Shown one piece after another: positions 33,114 through 45,400 of a DNA stretch of 64,000 nt; positions within the stretch are counted from its first letter, which is position 1; each line of letters opens with the position of its first letter. Made by a program: the position numbers and the translations under genes. A model generated the notes under the pieces. That model ran no database searches, was not told the origin of the DNA, and saw only the letters and a list, made by a program, of their open reading frames with translations. The stretch spans positions 55,032,304-55,096,303 of the forward strand of contig OY829537.1 in assembly GCA_963691705.1 (NCBI GenBank), given 5' to 3'. This stretch comes from Viola odorata (taxonomy: Eukaryota > Streptophyta > Magnoliopsida > Malpighiales > Violaceae).

Positions 33114-34499
33114 AAACATAGCATATGAGCATGCAATAAAATAACACCAAAAAGTGACTCGAATAGCTGACAAAAAAATTTAGGCAGGGCCCACATGCTG
33201 GAATTTAATTAAAATGGGCCAGGAATAATTCCTAGGCCCATGAATTAAAACGGAAAGGGAACAGATGGGCTTGGCTTAAGTCAAGGCCCATCTGTGTTTT
33301 TTTTATAAAAAGAAGGACGGGCTTGGCCCGTCACCTTTCTTCTTCAACCCGCCTAGTACTATTCTTCTTCTTCCTTGCGCCGGCCCTAAGGCCGGCGTTC
33401 CAAGGATCCGACCAGTCACCAAAACAAATGAAAGATGCGTCACAATGCACAGAGATGAAGCACGACTAAACCACGACCAAAACCCAGCAAAAATTAGACC
33501 ATTTCATGAACAAACAAAGCTTAATTTGATGATTGAATATATATTCATTAAAATTAAAAAATTGCAATTAATTAAACAAGGAAGCAGGCATTTAAATTGA
33601 AGGAAGAGAAGCACATATAACATGTAAACTAAACATCTGAACTAGGTTTAGGTAATTAATTGAGTTGATAAATGCATAAACAAAAATTTGAAGAGAAATG
33701 GAAGAATGCTTACAATGCTTGCTTGCTCTATTTGTCTGTCCGTTAGGAGTGAGAATGCCCCACTCCTCTAGGGTTGTAAATAGTTAGGTATTTATAGGTG
33801 GAGGTTTGGTCGATTGTGTGGTGAGCAAGCCGTGGTGACGCGGCTCATTTTTGCGTGGCTGAAAATGAAGGGAAGCAACGGGAAGGAGTGATTGGGCATT
33901 CTAGAAGTAGTGTCAGGGTCTGATGACTAGGCTTCCTTCTCGAAGCAATGACACGGCTGGTTCTTAGAAGCATGACACAACTTCGAATTGGAAAGAAAAA
34001 GCTTGCGGGAAAAGAAAATGGGAGTGGATGAATGTTTAAATCACGTGACCGTTGGATGGTTGACTAGGGGAGCAGTCAACCAATCCAACGGTTGATTAGA
34101 AAGAAAGAAGAAAAATGCTTAGTAATTAATTATGGGCTCGATCTATCAGTGTGATGAAACTGGCGAGAAGTTCGAACGAAAGCAACTACGTTATAGAGAA
34201 AAATATGACGATCGAGATGATACGAACAAAAATTTGAGCTCAACTCTCTAAACGCATTTATTTTGACAAAGTGTTGAAAAGGCTCGTTCGGGACCTAATA
34301 ACACTAAAAAAAGTAAAAGAACCAAAATGATAGATAAAAATGAAAGAATACGAAAGGACTCGAGCTGGGCCGAGAGATCATTAACGGTTAGTGAAAATAT
34401 AAAAATAAATATAACTATAATTGATTAAGCGTGTTAAAATACGGGCATGCTATTTTGCAGGTGATTGAACGTGCTAGCGTCAAAATTCGGGTACCAACA
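33114..34499 (-). repeat. X 3' LTR, proximal part (right of Z)
   Basis: On the minus strand the LTR starts TGTTGGTACCCG at 34499. Its TATA box (CTATAAATAC) is at 33797-33788. The segment 33590-34499 matches 55500-56396 closely. The part 33114-33590 is missing from the other LTR because of an internal deletion there. Confidence 0.85.
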
Positions 34500-34564
34500 G
34501 TTGCCCCCTCTTTACTGTCTGATCAAAAATACAGTGTAACTGAAATTTTTGATGACCAGTAAAG
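34500..34564 (-). promoter_or_regulatory. X polypurine tract and overlapping hairpin
   Basis: On the minus strand AAAGAGGGGGCAAC abuts the LTR start. The hairpin arms on the plus strand are CTTTACTG (34510-34517), ATCAAAAAT (34522-34530), ATTTTTGAT (34545-34553) and CAGTAAAG (34557-34564). Arms and spacing match Z, while the loop sequence differs. Confidence 0.75.
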
Positions 34565-34649
34565 ATGGTTGCCCCAAGTACTTACCACGTCTTGATTGGA
34601 TCGTAACCTGTTGAGAGAGAGAAAAAACGTAAGTTGTGGAAATGTAAAT

Positions 34650-35065
34650 GCTGTAGGGCGAGGGTAGCATTCGCAGTCTGTGCGCGTTGACAGAAATTTA
34701 AATTACGTAGGGCGAGGGTAGCATTCGCAGTCCATACGTTTAGACAGAAAATTAAATCGCGTAGGGCGAGGGTAAAACTCGCAGTCCGTGCGCGTTGACC
34801 AAAATTTAAATTATGTAGGGCGAGGGTAGCATTCACAGTCCATACATTTAGACAGAAAATTAAATCGCGTAGGGCGAGGGTAGCACTCATAGTCCGTGCG
34901 CGTTGACAGAAATTTAAATTACGTAGGGCGAGGGTAGCATTCGCAATCCATACATTTAGACAGAAAATTAAATCGCGTAGGGCGAGGGTAGCACTCGCAG
35001 TCCGTGTGCGTTGACAGAAATTTAAATTACTTAGGGCGAGGGTAACACTCGCAGTCCACATGTTA
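34650..35065 (-). repeat. Tandem array, ~54-bp monomer, 8 copies (X)
   Basis: The core GTAGGGCGAGGGTAGCA recurs at about 34654, 34708, 34761, 34816, 34868, 34921, 34976 and 35031. Two monomer types (GACAGAAATTTAAATTACG and GACAGAAAATTAAATCGCG linkers) alternate, so the true period is about 107 bp. Z has only two dispersed copies of this core. The 170-codon minus-strand frame through the array is an artefact of the 18-codon period. Confidence 0.85.
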
Positions 35066-37787
35066 TTGCAGGAAAAGTAGATTAAATCACTCAAGGAGGA
35101 GATAAATGACAGAATTTAAATGATATAAAGGGAAAGCGGGTCTTACCTCAGACTTACCTTGTGAACTGAAATGGAGGGTGGTTTGAAGCCACCGCATGAA
35201 CTGAGTTGGAGAGTGGTTGAAAGCCACCGTATTTGATAGATGTAAATTCCGAGTCGAGCGGGGACACCGCAAAATTAGGATGTTTGGACATTGAGGAAGA
35301 TAGTCACCTCGGAACTTTGAGGAAGATAGTCACCTCGGACATTTGAGGAAGATAGTTAACCCAGATATTTGATTGGGGAATGGTAACCTACTCCCTTCGA
35401 GGTTGATTGGATTTTGACGAAAATCCAAGATGAGGGCATTACAATGATTTCTTCAACGAAAACCTGACGACAAGGGATTTATAACGATGTTGTCATCAAA
35501 AACCCAATGGCATGAGATTTCACTGGAGCATATCTGTATCCTGCAAATTGGAAGGAACCAAACACAAAGCAGTAACAGATAGAAAAATGAGAGAGCAATT
35601 GATAATGTGAGAAATATCATGTATTCCTACATTTAAACCTCGGCTTGCCCCCAAGTCTCTTTTTTGGAACGAAAATGACCACTTTGTTTTAAGAGAAAAT
35701 CAAATCAAGTATATTCTTTGAAAAATGTTCGTTCAGTTTTTGTTATATAAACATGATTGATACAAGTCTAGATAACGTCTGCGTCTTGTTCAGGAAATAA
35801 CGACCTCAAGAACAAGACTTTCCCATGATATGTAGCCGTAAGTAGTCTTCACCGGATATTAGTGTTTGCGCTCATGCTCAGAAAACAAGGCTACGTGTTT
35901 ACACTCCTAAAAATGCAATAAACATAGCACAAAAAATAAATTTGCAATGTCAATCCGAGTGAAAGATGCACATGCATGGGCCTGCTAATAATCGAAAGGA
36001 CTTTGCGAGGGAGAAAGAAAGGAGGAATTTGTAGAAGAAAGGAAAAGTGTTGTGCTTGTTTTTTTTGTGTGAAAGGTTTTAATGAGTTTGTGCTCAACGA
36101 CTGACTGTGATGAGGACAAATTGTGGTGAATGATGCTTGATGATTTGATCGAGGCGAAATTGAAGTATACAAGTTTCTTCATCTTTTGCTAGGAACGCTC
36201 TTCTTGTGATCATCCTGATCAATTTTGATTGATGATTTTTTTGTACTTGCTTCTACTTTCATTGACTTGGGTTCTTTGAGATACCCTCTTTTTGAAATTT
36301 TTTTTTGTTTGTTTCTTTTTCTCTTCTTTTTCTTTATTATTTTTTCCTTTTCTTTTTTTTTTCTTTTTTTCCTTCTTTTTTTGAATACAAATACAAACAG
36401 CGAGTGAAGCAAGTACGATTTTCTTTGTTTTGATTCTTTTGGGTAGTGGCCTTTGATTCTTTTGCCGCTTCTCCGGGTGTTAGCGCGGACTGTCAATCTT
36501 TGAGGGTTTCCTTTTCATCCTGCTGATTCGTTGAAGTGAACTTAACATGCTTCTGGTGCTTTAGTCGGCCAATTCCGTTGAGCACTTACCCATTTGTGAG
36601 GAGTTTAGAAGAAGGCTTTGAAGTGTTTGATAGAGTTGTACATGGTGTACAAGGTATGTGTTTTGAGGGCGAAAACAGTTAAAAAATGAAAAATGTGGAA
36701 GAAGAGCAAAGCAAAGTCCAATGTCATCTTACCGTTATCCCATGTCTGATGGTTCATGTACCCTAGATATTATGCAAATAACTAGCACCTAGTTTAGCAT
36801 TTACACTCATGAAAGAAACAAGGCGTGAATGTCCAAAATACTTACAGGGATATGTTTGTGATTGCTTACGCCTAAATCATGTCATGGATATAAGAGCTAA
36901 CAGACGAGACCATGTACGCCATATAATTTCTAATGAATGAACAAGTTTGTCAACTGTGATAAAGTGATAGACATGTTTGATATAGGGAAGGTTTCAAAAA
37001 CGTAGGATTTTTGCTTTTCTTTCTTTCTGTTTGTTTTTTTTTTGCAAAGCAACATTTTTTGATAAAAGCTTAGAAAGTTTACAAACATGACGCGCATACA
37101 TATGCGTATGTACATACTAATATAGGAACGTAAATTGTGGAAACGTAAAGTGCGGAAATTTAAATTGCGAAAACGTAAATTGTGGAAAGTTAAATTGCGA
37201 AAAATTAGATTGTGGAAACATAAATGACAACTTACCTGATGGTGGGGTGAAGCGTAAATTCATGTCTGGGTGTGGGTAGCGCTCGAAGTTCTAGACAAGA
37301 CCAGCCCTACTTAGGTATTATTGCCGACATCTTTGATAGTTCGGGCGTGTCATATCGTGACGCCTCGAAGGGTGTCCATTGAGTTCTCAAACAGTGTTCC
37401 AGGCTCAGATGATCTTCCTGGTGTTCGGACAACAACTCTCTGGTTATGAATCATCTTTTCGTGCGGATCCAACTCAATTAAAAGTTTTCGGATTAATATA
37501 GATTGTACAAATGGATAATCGACCCTTTAGAGATGACAGAATTCGGGTCCCTGCCGATTATCTTGGGACTCTAAAACTTTAGCATTGGATTAGCAGGGGT
37601 TAGTTTAAACATAGTTTCTTATAACTAAAATATTCCCTAGCGCTGCCGATACCATGCTTCCTTTTGTCACTTTAAAAATTTAAAACTTTAAACACGAAAA
37701 AATTCTCCTTTTATTAATTCAGGATACATATCAAGTGATTTTGTCATGAGGAACCCTATGTCTTTTCTTTGCATGATCCGTAGGTTC
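35066..37787 (-). other. X 3' non-coding domain downstream of integrase
   Basis: About 2.7 kb lies between integrase and the 54-bp array. It includes a 28-bp direct repeat, about three copies (AGGAAGATAGTCACCTCGGA, 35290-35365), and a T-rich tract (36300-36375). Blocks matching Z in reverse lie at 35850-35880 and 36700-36910. No conserved protein frame is seen. A long 3' untranslated region between pol and LTR is common in Tat/Ogre elements. Confidence 0.6.
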
Positions 37788-39000
37788 TTAAGCGAAGTAC
37801 ATCTTAACAACATCTGCATTCACTGGTCTTGGTAGATCATCCCCATCCATATTGGTGAGCAACAAAGCACCTCCGGAGAATGTGCTCTTGACTATGTATG
37901 AACCTTCATACCTCGGGGCCCACTTCCCTTGGCCCTCCTCGTGATGAGGAAGAAGCTTTTTTAACACTAGATCCCCGATTTTGAACATGCGAGGTTGCAC
38001 TTTTTTATTATAAACGTTGGCCATTCTCTTCTGATATAATTGCGCATGACACATGGCGGTCAAACGCTTTTCCGAGATGAGATTTAGTTGCTCATATCTC
38101 ACTCTTGCCCAATCAGACTCTTCTACTCCTGACTCCACCAAGACTCTGAGGGAAGGAATTTCTACCTTGAGTGGGATTACTGCCTCCATACCGTAGACTA
38201 AAGAGAAAGGAGTTGCTCCCATAGACGTGCGAATTGCGATACGATAAACATGCAGGGCGAAAGGAAGCATGTCATGCCAATCCTTATGGGTAACCACCAT
38301 CTTTTGAATGATCTTCTTCAAGTTCTTGTTCGCCGCCTCGACCGCACCATTCATCTTCGGGCGGTAAGGTGAAGAGTTACGGTGTTTCATTTTCCACTAT
38401 TGGAAAAGGTCGTGGATCAATTTTCCATTCAGGTTAGTACCATTATCTGTGATGATGGTTTCGGGGACCCCATAGCGACAAATGATGTTCTTCTCAATGA
38501 ATCGCCTGGTCGTCTTTTGGGTGATGCTCGAGTAAGAGGCGACCTCTACCCATTTGGTGAAGTAATCGATTGCGACGAGGATGAAACGGTGGCAATTAGA
38601 AGCTTTCGGATGAATTTGGCCGATGATGTCGATTCCCCACATCGCGAAGGGCCAAGGCAATGTCATATTAAAAAGGGGAGCTGGAGGTACATGGAGATGA
38701 TTAATGTAGATTTGGTATTTATGGAATTTTTGAAAGTAGTCGATGCAATCCCGTTTAAAGGTGGGCCAAAAGTAACCCCGTCTCATTATCTATCTTGCCA
38801 TCATGTGGCCACTGACGTGCGTGGAACAAACCCCCTCGTGAATGGCTGCGATAATCCTTCTGGCTTCGGAAACGGTGACACAACGAAGTAAGGCCCCATC
38901 CATCCTTCTTTTATACAAAACCTCACAGTCAAGGTAGTAATCCCAAGCCAAACGCTGAAGGGTCTTTTTACTACTTTGGTTTGCCTCTAGAGGGTATTCC
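37788..39000 (-). pseudogene. Integrase of X
   Basis: This DDE integrase would insert the cDNA into the host genome. In one frame, three open segments (38990-38790, 38786-38397, 38390-37788) are separated by TAG codons. Visible are the N-terminal IHEGVCSTHVSGH block, the core with WGIDIIG (first D), ITDNGTN (second D) and NGAVEAANKN (E), and a C-terminal tail with KIGDLVLKK and a SGGALLLTNMDGDDL stretch. The HHCC zinc finger has lost both cysteines (FHKYQIY where KCHKCQIY is usual). With two stops and a broken finger the copy cannot work. Confidence 0.88.
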
Positions 39001-39099
39001 CAATTCTTGATAAATCGTACTAAATTGTGGAACCATGGTTTCCCGTCAGGTTCATCTTCCAACGTAGCGCAATACGCCGACGTTTCCTTTACTTCCACT

Positions 39100-40162
39100 C
39101 TTAATGGTTGAAGCATGATTCCACATTCTAACTTGAACATTGAGGCCAAAGTGGCCAATGCGTCTACGAAGCGGTTCTTGTCTCGATCGATTCGATCGAA
39201 CTTGGTTTCTTCAAATTCTCCCATGAGTTGGATGAGCAACTTTTGATAAGGTATTAGTTTGGAATCCCGAGTTTGCCATAAGTCTTGAGCTTTGATAACA
39301 ATAGGCCTAATGCCCGGGGCATTTTCGTCTTTACACCCCACGATATGGACAAAACGCTGTTAGGCCTACTGGGCGGACAACCTCGAGGCTGTCGCCCTTT
39401 ATCGAACGATCAACGGGGGGGGGGGGGGGGGGGTCCCACGAGGTCACTTTGTCATGATCAGGCGTTATCCCGTCCCAGGCTGAGCTCGCCATTCCATGAG
39501 GAAGGTAGGCGTTACCTTGCCTAGGCAACACCTACCCCCATATATATATCTAACGCAACGATAGCGCACCGTTGACGGGAAATGTCAACCACCTGACAGG
39601 CCTGTTAGCGCCCTTTATGGCCGAGCCCCCAGAAAACACCCCGCTTTTCACCTATATATACCCCCATAATCAAGGAAGGAGGTAAGCCTGAGATTGCTAG
39701 CAAAAGCTCTGCTAATTTGACTACTCATACTAACTTAAGCATCAGAGTGTTTACGCCAGGACCCCCTTCCAGCGCCCTGCAGGTACGCCGGACGATCGCG
39801 GGCACGGAATCCAAGGAGCCATTCTCCCCTTCTATCCTTCGCCAACAGTCAGAATCTTATCAAGCTTGATAGATGACGAGCGCCGAGTCCCCGAAGATTT
39901 TTAACTTTTTCACCTTTAGGTCAATTGCCGCTATCAAGCCTAATACACACGCTTCGTATTCGGCGACGTTGTTGGTGCATGGGAAATTCAGCTTGCATGC
40001 TACGGGGAATTGACGACCATCTGGGGCTATGACCACTACCCCTATTCCTTTTCCCGAGAGGTTCACTGCACCATCAAAGAACATGGTCCACCAATCACCT
40101 TCATCTAATTCTTCCACGATTTCCTCCTCAATTACCATGATATCCTCATCGGAAAAAATCAA
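39100..40162 (-). pseudogene. Archaeal-type RNase H (second RNase H) of X, split by a solo LTR
   Basis: The second RNase H domain of Tat-type elements is thought to help degrade the RNA strand during reverse transcription. The first part (40162-39863) has the WTMFFDGAVN active-site Asp block, the NNVAEYEACVLGL helix (Glu) and KIFGDSALVIYQ (Asp). The second part (39292-39100) resumes at AQDLWQTRDSKLIPYQ and ends in the DALATLASMF motif. Removing 39293-39862 and one AGCTT copy joins the two parts in frame. The domain was therefore intact when Y1 inserted. Confidence 0.85.
39293..39862 (+). mobile_element. Solo LTR Y1 inserted in X
   Basis: This 570-bp LTR starts TGATAACAATAGG and ends AATCTTATCA. 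It is flanked by AGCTT (39288-39292, 39863-39867), a perfect 5-bp duplication, so it arose by LTR-LTR recombination of a full insertion. Its promoter TATA (CTATATATACCCCC) is near 39650-39663. A U5-like segment with AGCATCAGAGTGTTTACGCC follows near 39738. Y2 (46506-47037) shares this U5 and the TGATAA/TTATCA ends. It contains a run of 19 G (39415-39433). Confidence 0.85.
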
Positions 40163-40189
40163 ACTTTATAGGCTCGTACTCATCCCTGG

Positions 40190-41817
40190 CATTATCGGCC
40201 AAGTGATCGGCGAGGGCGCTCGCCTTGACCGTCTTTTGTGTCACATATACAATCTCGTATTCTGCCAACAAGACTTACCATCTACAAATTCAGCTTGATA
40301 AGTAGGGTTTCTCAAAGATGTATTTCAAAGGATCCATATGGGAGATCAACCATGTCGTATAGTATAACATATACTGTCTGAGTCTTCGAGCACTCTATGT
40401 TAAGGCACAACAAGTCTGTTCCAATGCAGAATAATGCCTCTCACATTAGTTAAACTTCTTGCTCAAATAGTAGATAGCTTGCTCGCGTCTTCTGGACTCA
40501 TCGTGTTGTCCTAAAACGCACCCCATAGCGCTGGCTGTGACTGTCAAGTAGATAAGTAAAGGGCGTCCTGGCGTCGTAGGGACCAATACTGGTGGATTTT
40601 GTAGATATATCTTGATTTTCTCGAAAGCTCTCTGACAATCCTCATCCCATTCGGCCTCTCTATTCTTTCTCAACATCTTAAACATTGGCTCGCAGGTGAG
40701 TGTTAATTGGCTGATAAAGCGAGCTATATAGTTGATGCGCCCTAAGAAGCTCCGTACCTCTTTTTTCAGTCTTAGGTGAGGGCAACTCTTGGATAGCTTT
40801 TACCTTGTCAGGGTCTACCTCGATGCCTCTGTTGCTAACAATGAATCCTAGCAATTTCCCAGATATTACTCCGAAAGTGCACTTGGCGGGATTCAAACGT
40901 AATTGAAAATGCCGCAATCTTTCAAAGACTTTCTTTAGGATGTCTACATGATCTTGTTCTCCACGAGATTTGGCGATCATATCGTCGACGTAGATTTCGA
41001 CCTCTTTATGCATCATATCGTGGAAAAGAGTGATAGCGGCGCGTTGGTAAGTGGCACCCGCGTTCTTTAATCAGAAAGGCATCACCTGGTAAGAAAAGGT
41101 TCCCCAAGGTGTGATGAAGGTTGTCTTCTCACTATCTTCAGGAGCCATCTTAATCTGATTGTACCCTGAAAACCCATCCATGAAGGAGAACATGTCGTTA
41201 TGAGCGGCGCTATCTACTAGGGTGTCGATATGAGGGAGTGGGAAGTCATCTTTAGGACTTGCTCGATTAAGATCTCGAAAATCCATGCACATGCGTACTT
41301 TTCCGTCTTTCTTTGGCACAGGAACGATATTAGCGATCCATTCGGGGTACTCAGCAACTTTTAAGAAACCTGCATCTAGTTGTTTCGCGATTTCGTCTTT
41401 GATTTTCAAAAGGATGTCGGGGTGCATTCTTCGGAGTTTTTGCTTTATGGGTTTAAATTTGGGTTTTAACGGGATGTGGTGTTCGACTATGTTGGGGTTG
41501 AGACCAGGCATATCGTCATTTGACGAAGCGAATATATCTGAGTATTCCTTGAGGAGGGAGGTTATCCTTTCTCTCTCACTAGAGCCCAAGGTCGTTCCGA
41601 TCCTGACCATTCTCCGATCTTCTTCACTTGCCCCTAGGTTTACTTCTTCCAACTCCTCCTGATGAGGGATTCTCTTTTTCCGAACTTTCCATTAAACGGG
41701 CAAACTCGCGTGGGACCTCAGCTTCGTCCTCTGTTGTGGCAATAACCTCTTTGCTGGTAAAGACATAAGGTTCGTCAAGATAATCCGAATCAATATTTAT
41801 CATGAAAACAAAAATGC
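40190..41817 (-). pseudogene. Reverse transcriptase and first RNase H of X
   Basis: This is a Ty3/gypsy RT-RNase H. It starts near an ATG at 41803 (MINIDSDYLDEPYVF), shifts frame near 41665, then reads MPGLNPNIVEHHIPL, KVRMCMDFRDLNRASPKDDF and FSFMDGFSGYNQIKMAPED to VMPF. There TGA replaces the usual Gly codon. The next segment has the catalytic YVDDMIAKS (about 40980) and the KLLGFIVSNRGIEVDP block, then an extra A in an A-run near 40765. The RNase H connection (IYLTVTASAMGCVLGQHD) precedes a further stop and shift near 40446. The active-site aspartates are present, but at least three lesions disable it. Confidence 0.88.
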
Positions 41818-42454
41818 GAAATGCTTTGAAAAAGGTTAAATATATTTATTTATTATTTATTATTTATTTATTTTAGTTTTTTTATTATATATTTTTTTAA
41901 CCGAAGGGGAACGCAAGTTCCTATAAAATACAATAAAATGTGCACACATATATTTTTATTTTTTAACCGAAGGAGAATGCGAGTTCCTATAAAAGACAAC
42001 AAAACATGCATATATTATTATCAAACCGAAGAGGAACGCAAGTTCCTATAAAAGACTACAAAATATGCATATATTTTATTCTTAAACCAAAGGGGAACGC
42101 CAGTTCCTATAAAAGCGATTGCGAAAAATAACACGATAAAACATGCATATTTACAAAGAGACATATGGAAGCACGACGACTGTCCAATTGTGCACAGGCC
42201 CCCAGACTTCTTCACAAAGACGGCCAAACCCTGAGATAGTTCTTCTTCTCATAGAGTGCAAATGTGGAGATCCAGAGCTATTTTGATCCCGGTAGGACTA
42301 GAGTTAAGGATTTCAGCCGCAAACGGGAAGGTGACCCTTATGTGAGGAATGCACATCTTATAAGAAAGCGTCTGACGCCCAAACAACTTGGCCAACTGCC
42401 TTTCTTTCTTCTCTTGCAAAATTTGAACAAAATTAGCCTTGCACGGCTCATACG
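41818..42454 (-). other. Protease/RT spacer of X with ~60-bp tandem repeats (possible Ogre-type intron)
   Basis: No frame continues between protease and RT. Four copies of an AACCGAAGGGGAACGCAAGT unit, followed by TCCTATAAAA, start near 41899, 41965, 42024 and 42085. Ogre elements are known to carry a spliced intron at exactly this place. Donor-like GT (near 42448) and acceptor-like AG sites exist, but the true sites cannot be chosen from sequence alone. Confidence 0.55.
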
Positions 42455-45400
42455 CTAACCCGAAACGGTCCCCAAAGCTCTTGGGGGATGTATGTCCTTC
42501 GATCCTTGTAACATGGCACCCATCTTCTTTCCCAGCTGGAATTTACTCTTCGAAAATACTGTAGAAATTTGAGGTTCAGGAATGGGGGAACCCTCTTTGG
42601 TCCACTCCGCATTTATGATCTCGAAGGCTTGGAATGAACTTTCCAAGGTTTCGGCAGCCTCGATGTAAGGCACAGAGGAATGCTTTGCCAGAATCAAAGC
42701 TTCCTCTGCCTTTATCGTGATAAGGACACCGTCCTTTACATACTTAATGCACTGATGTAGGGAGGAAGGAACGACTCCTGCCGAGTGGATCCACGGTCGT
42801 CCTAGAAGCATGCTGTAGGCGGGCTGAATTTCCATTATCTGGAATATCAAAGCGAACGTATGGGGCCCAATAACCATATAGAGGTCAAAGTTCCCAATGA
42901 TCTCTTGAATGGTGTTGTCAAAAGCTCTAGCCATCATCCCACTTGGCTTTAAATGAGCCATGTCAACTGGCAATTGTTCAAGGACGTGCCTGGGCATGAC
43001 GTTCAATGTAGACCCGTTATCGATTAGGGCCTTTTCTATGACGTGGCCTTTACATTCCACGGTGATGTACAAGGCTTTGTTGTGACTCATCCCGGCTGGA
43101 TCTACTTCTTCCTCAGAAAAGGTTATACTGCTCAATACTTGGATCCTTCCAACGAGGTTTTTCACACCCTCTACAGTGATATCCTTAGTTACGAAGGATT
43201 CATTTATCACCTTCAATAGGGCTTGACAATGGGGTCCAGAAGTAAGGATTAACTCCATGATGGAAATATGAGCAAGAGTCTTCTTTAGCTGTTCAATGAT
43301 GCTGAACTTGCTCTGTTTCATGATTTTGAGGAACTCTGTCGACTCGTTCTCTATCACGGGTTTATTCACCTCTCGTGCCTTTTCTATTATCTTCTCGGGG
43401 ACCAGCGGGCTTTTGCCTTTGGCTAATCTTTGCTTCTCTATCTCCTCTGAAATATAGCATCTCTTAGTGCGGGTCATGCCTCCAATATTAAAAGTTTCGG
43501 CCATTGGCGCAACAAAGGGAGGAGTTGTGACGACCGTGTATCCGTAGTCAAATGGGACCGCATGCAAGTCTTGGCTAGGAGTGTTCTGAGCGAACTTAAA
43601 TACTAGCTTGAGTGGCGTGGTGATGGGAGTCTTAGCTTGGGCCACGTATTTGAACGTATAAGGGGGCAAAGGTCTGTCCCTAATAGTACTAACTTCTTTG
43701 ACCACTCGGTTTTTCTTTTCAATTCGTATAACTCTGAAATCCACAAGCTGTTTCACTCTTTTTATGAAAAATCCACAACTTCGGATTTCATGATTACTTG
43801 CCCCTTGGCAAAACAAGCAAGTGCTCAAACCTTTCCCCGAGTGGGGTAGGTAGCCACTTTCAACCAAAGCGGTGAGAAGCCTTTCTTTGGGCAAACCCAA
43901 CACGAGAGAGTGAGGATCTTTAATTTCTTCCGTTGAGGTGACGCTTACCCCTCCGCTTCCTTGAGCATGGTTTGGGAAAGGGTTGGTCGTACTATTGGGC
44001 CCTGTGGTCATTTGTTCAAAAGAGACCTATTCACTTTTGACCAATTGTTGTACTTTTATTTTGAAGGTGAAATAATTATCCATCGTATGACCTGGAGCCT
44101 CTGCATGGTATTCGCACTTGGCGTTGGGGTCGTACCACTTTCGGTAAGGAGGCAACATAGGTTGGGCCGGAATTGGCACAATCTGCCCAGCCGTAAGGAG
44201 ATGTTTATAGATTTCTCCTGCGGGAAGGGGAAGGGGTGGCGGATTTTGGTTCCATCGATTGTTTTGAGCAACTTGGTTGTTAAGGTTCTTTGGTGGGTTA
44301 TATGGTCTAGGTTGCGCAGGTTGCGGTATATATGCTGGAGGATACGGGTAAGGTGGGAACGACGTGGGGTATTGCGGGGCCACATTGGCAACGGGCATTG
44401 GTGAAGGAAAAAATAGTGATTGATATGACGATGGTGCAGGGTATGGTGGTGGTGCGAAGGGTGGCCTATAGTTAGACTGGGGGCACACAAATCTGACTTC
44501 TTTCTTTATAGGAGGTGCTTTCTTAAGTGTCATCTCGGGAGCGGGAACGACGATCCTCCCTGTCTTAATCCCTTGTTCAACTCTTTCTGCTATCAGAACC
44601 ATGTTGGAAAAGCTGTTTGAGGGATTGAAGATAAGGTAGGTGTAGTAAGGGGCCTTGAAAGTGTTGACAAAGATGGCTATGAGCTCTTTGTCACTTAGCA
44701 GAGGGGAAATTCTGGCCGCTAGCTCCCTCCATCTCTGAGCGTATGTCTTCACTGATTCACCGATTTTCTTCTCTAGATCTTGAAGATCAGAGCGGTCCAG
44801 TGCTACCTCCATGTTGAATTTGTACTACTTGAAAAAAAGCATCGGACAAATCCCTCCAAGTCTAGATCTTGGCTCTGTCTAGACCCATGTACCATGTCAA
44901 AGCATGCTTGGCCAAGCTTTCCCTGAATATATGGATCAACAGAGGCTCATTGTGTATCATCTCAGCCATTTTGTTGCAATAGGCCTTGAGGTGAGTCCTT
45001 GGGCACTCGACCCCTGTATACTTTTCAAAATCAGGAACCTTGTATTTTAGAGGTATTATGATTCCGCGGACCATGCACATGTCTGCGGGACCCGTGGGAT
45101 CGATTCCTTCAATGGCTCCGAGCCTTTCCTCTAGCAGGTTTAGTCTATCCATGTTTGGCCTCTCCGTGATAACAGTGCTAGGGCCAACGGGTAGTAGAGG
45201 TTCAGACAAGAACTGTGGCGCCTGATGAGCAACAGGAGGTTGAATTCCCGACGTTTCAGGAATCGTGACTTGGGTAGAGTAACCCCGAGGTGGGCAGAGA
45301 TACTGGGATTCCTGGTGGACTTGACTTTTACCAGGGTCCAGGGTGGGATTAATCGAAAGGTGCTGGAGAGTTAAAGCACTCTCTTCAGCTGTGTTAGCTA

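Noticed and set aside
34582..35094. 170-codon minus-strand open frame with 18-residue repeats
   Set aside because: It is produced by the 54-bp array in the X non-coding domain, not a gene.
39293..39862. First read as an LTR with TGTTAGGCC...GCCAACA ends (39358-39847)
   Set aside because: Flanks of that version do not match. The longer TGATAA...TTATCA version has a perfect AGCTT duplication and restores the RNase H frame.
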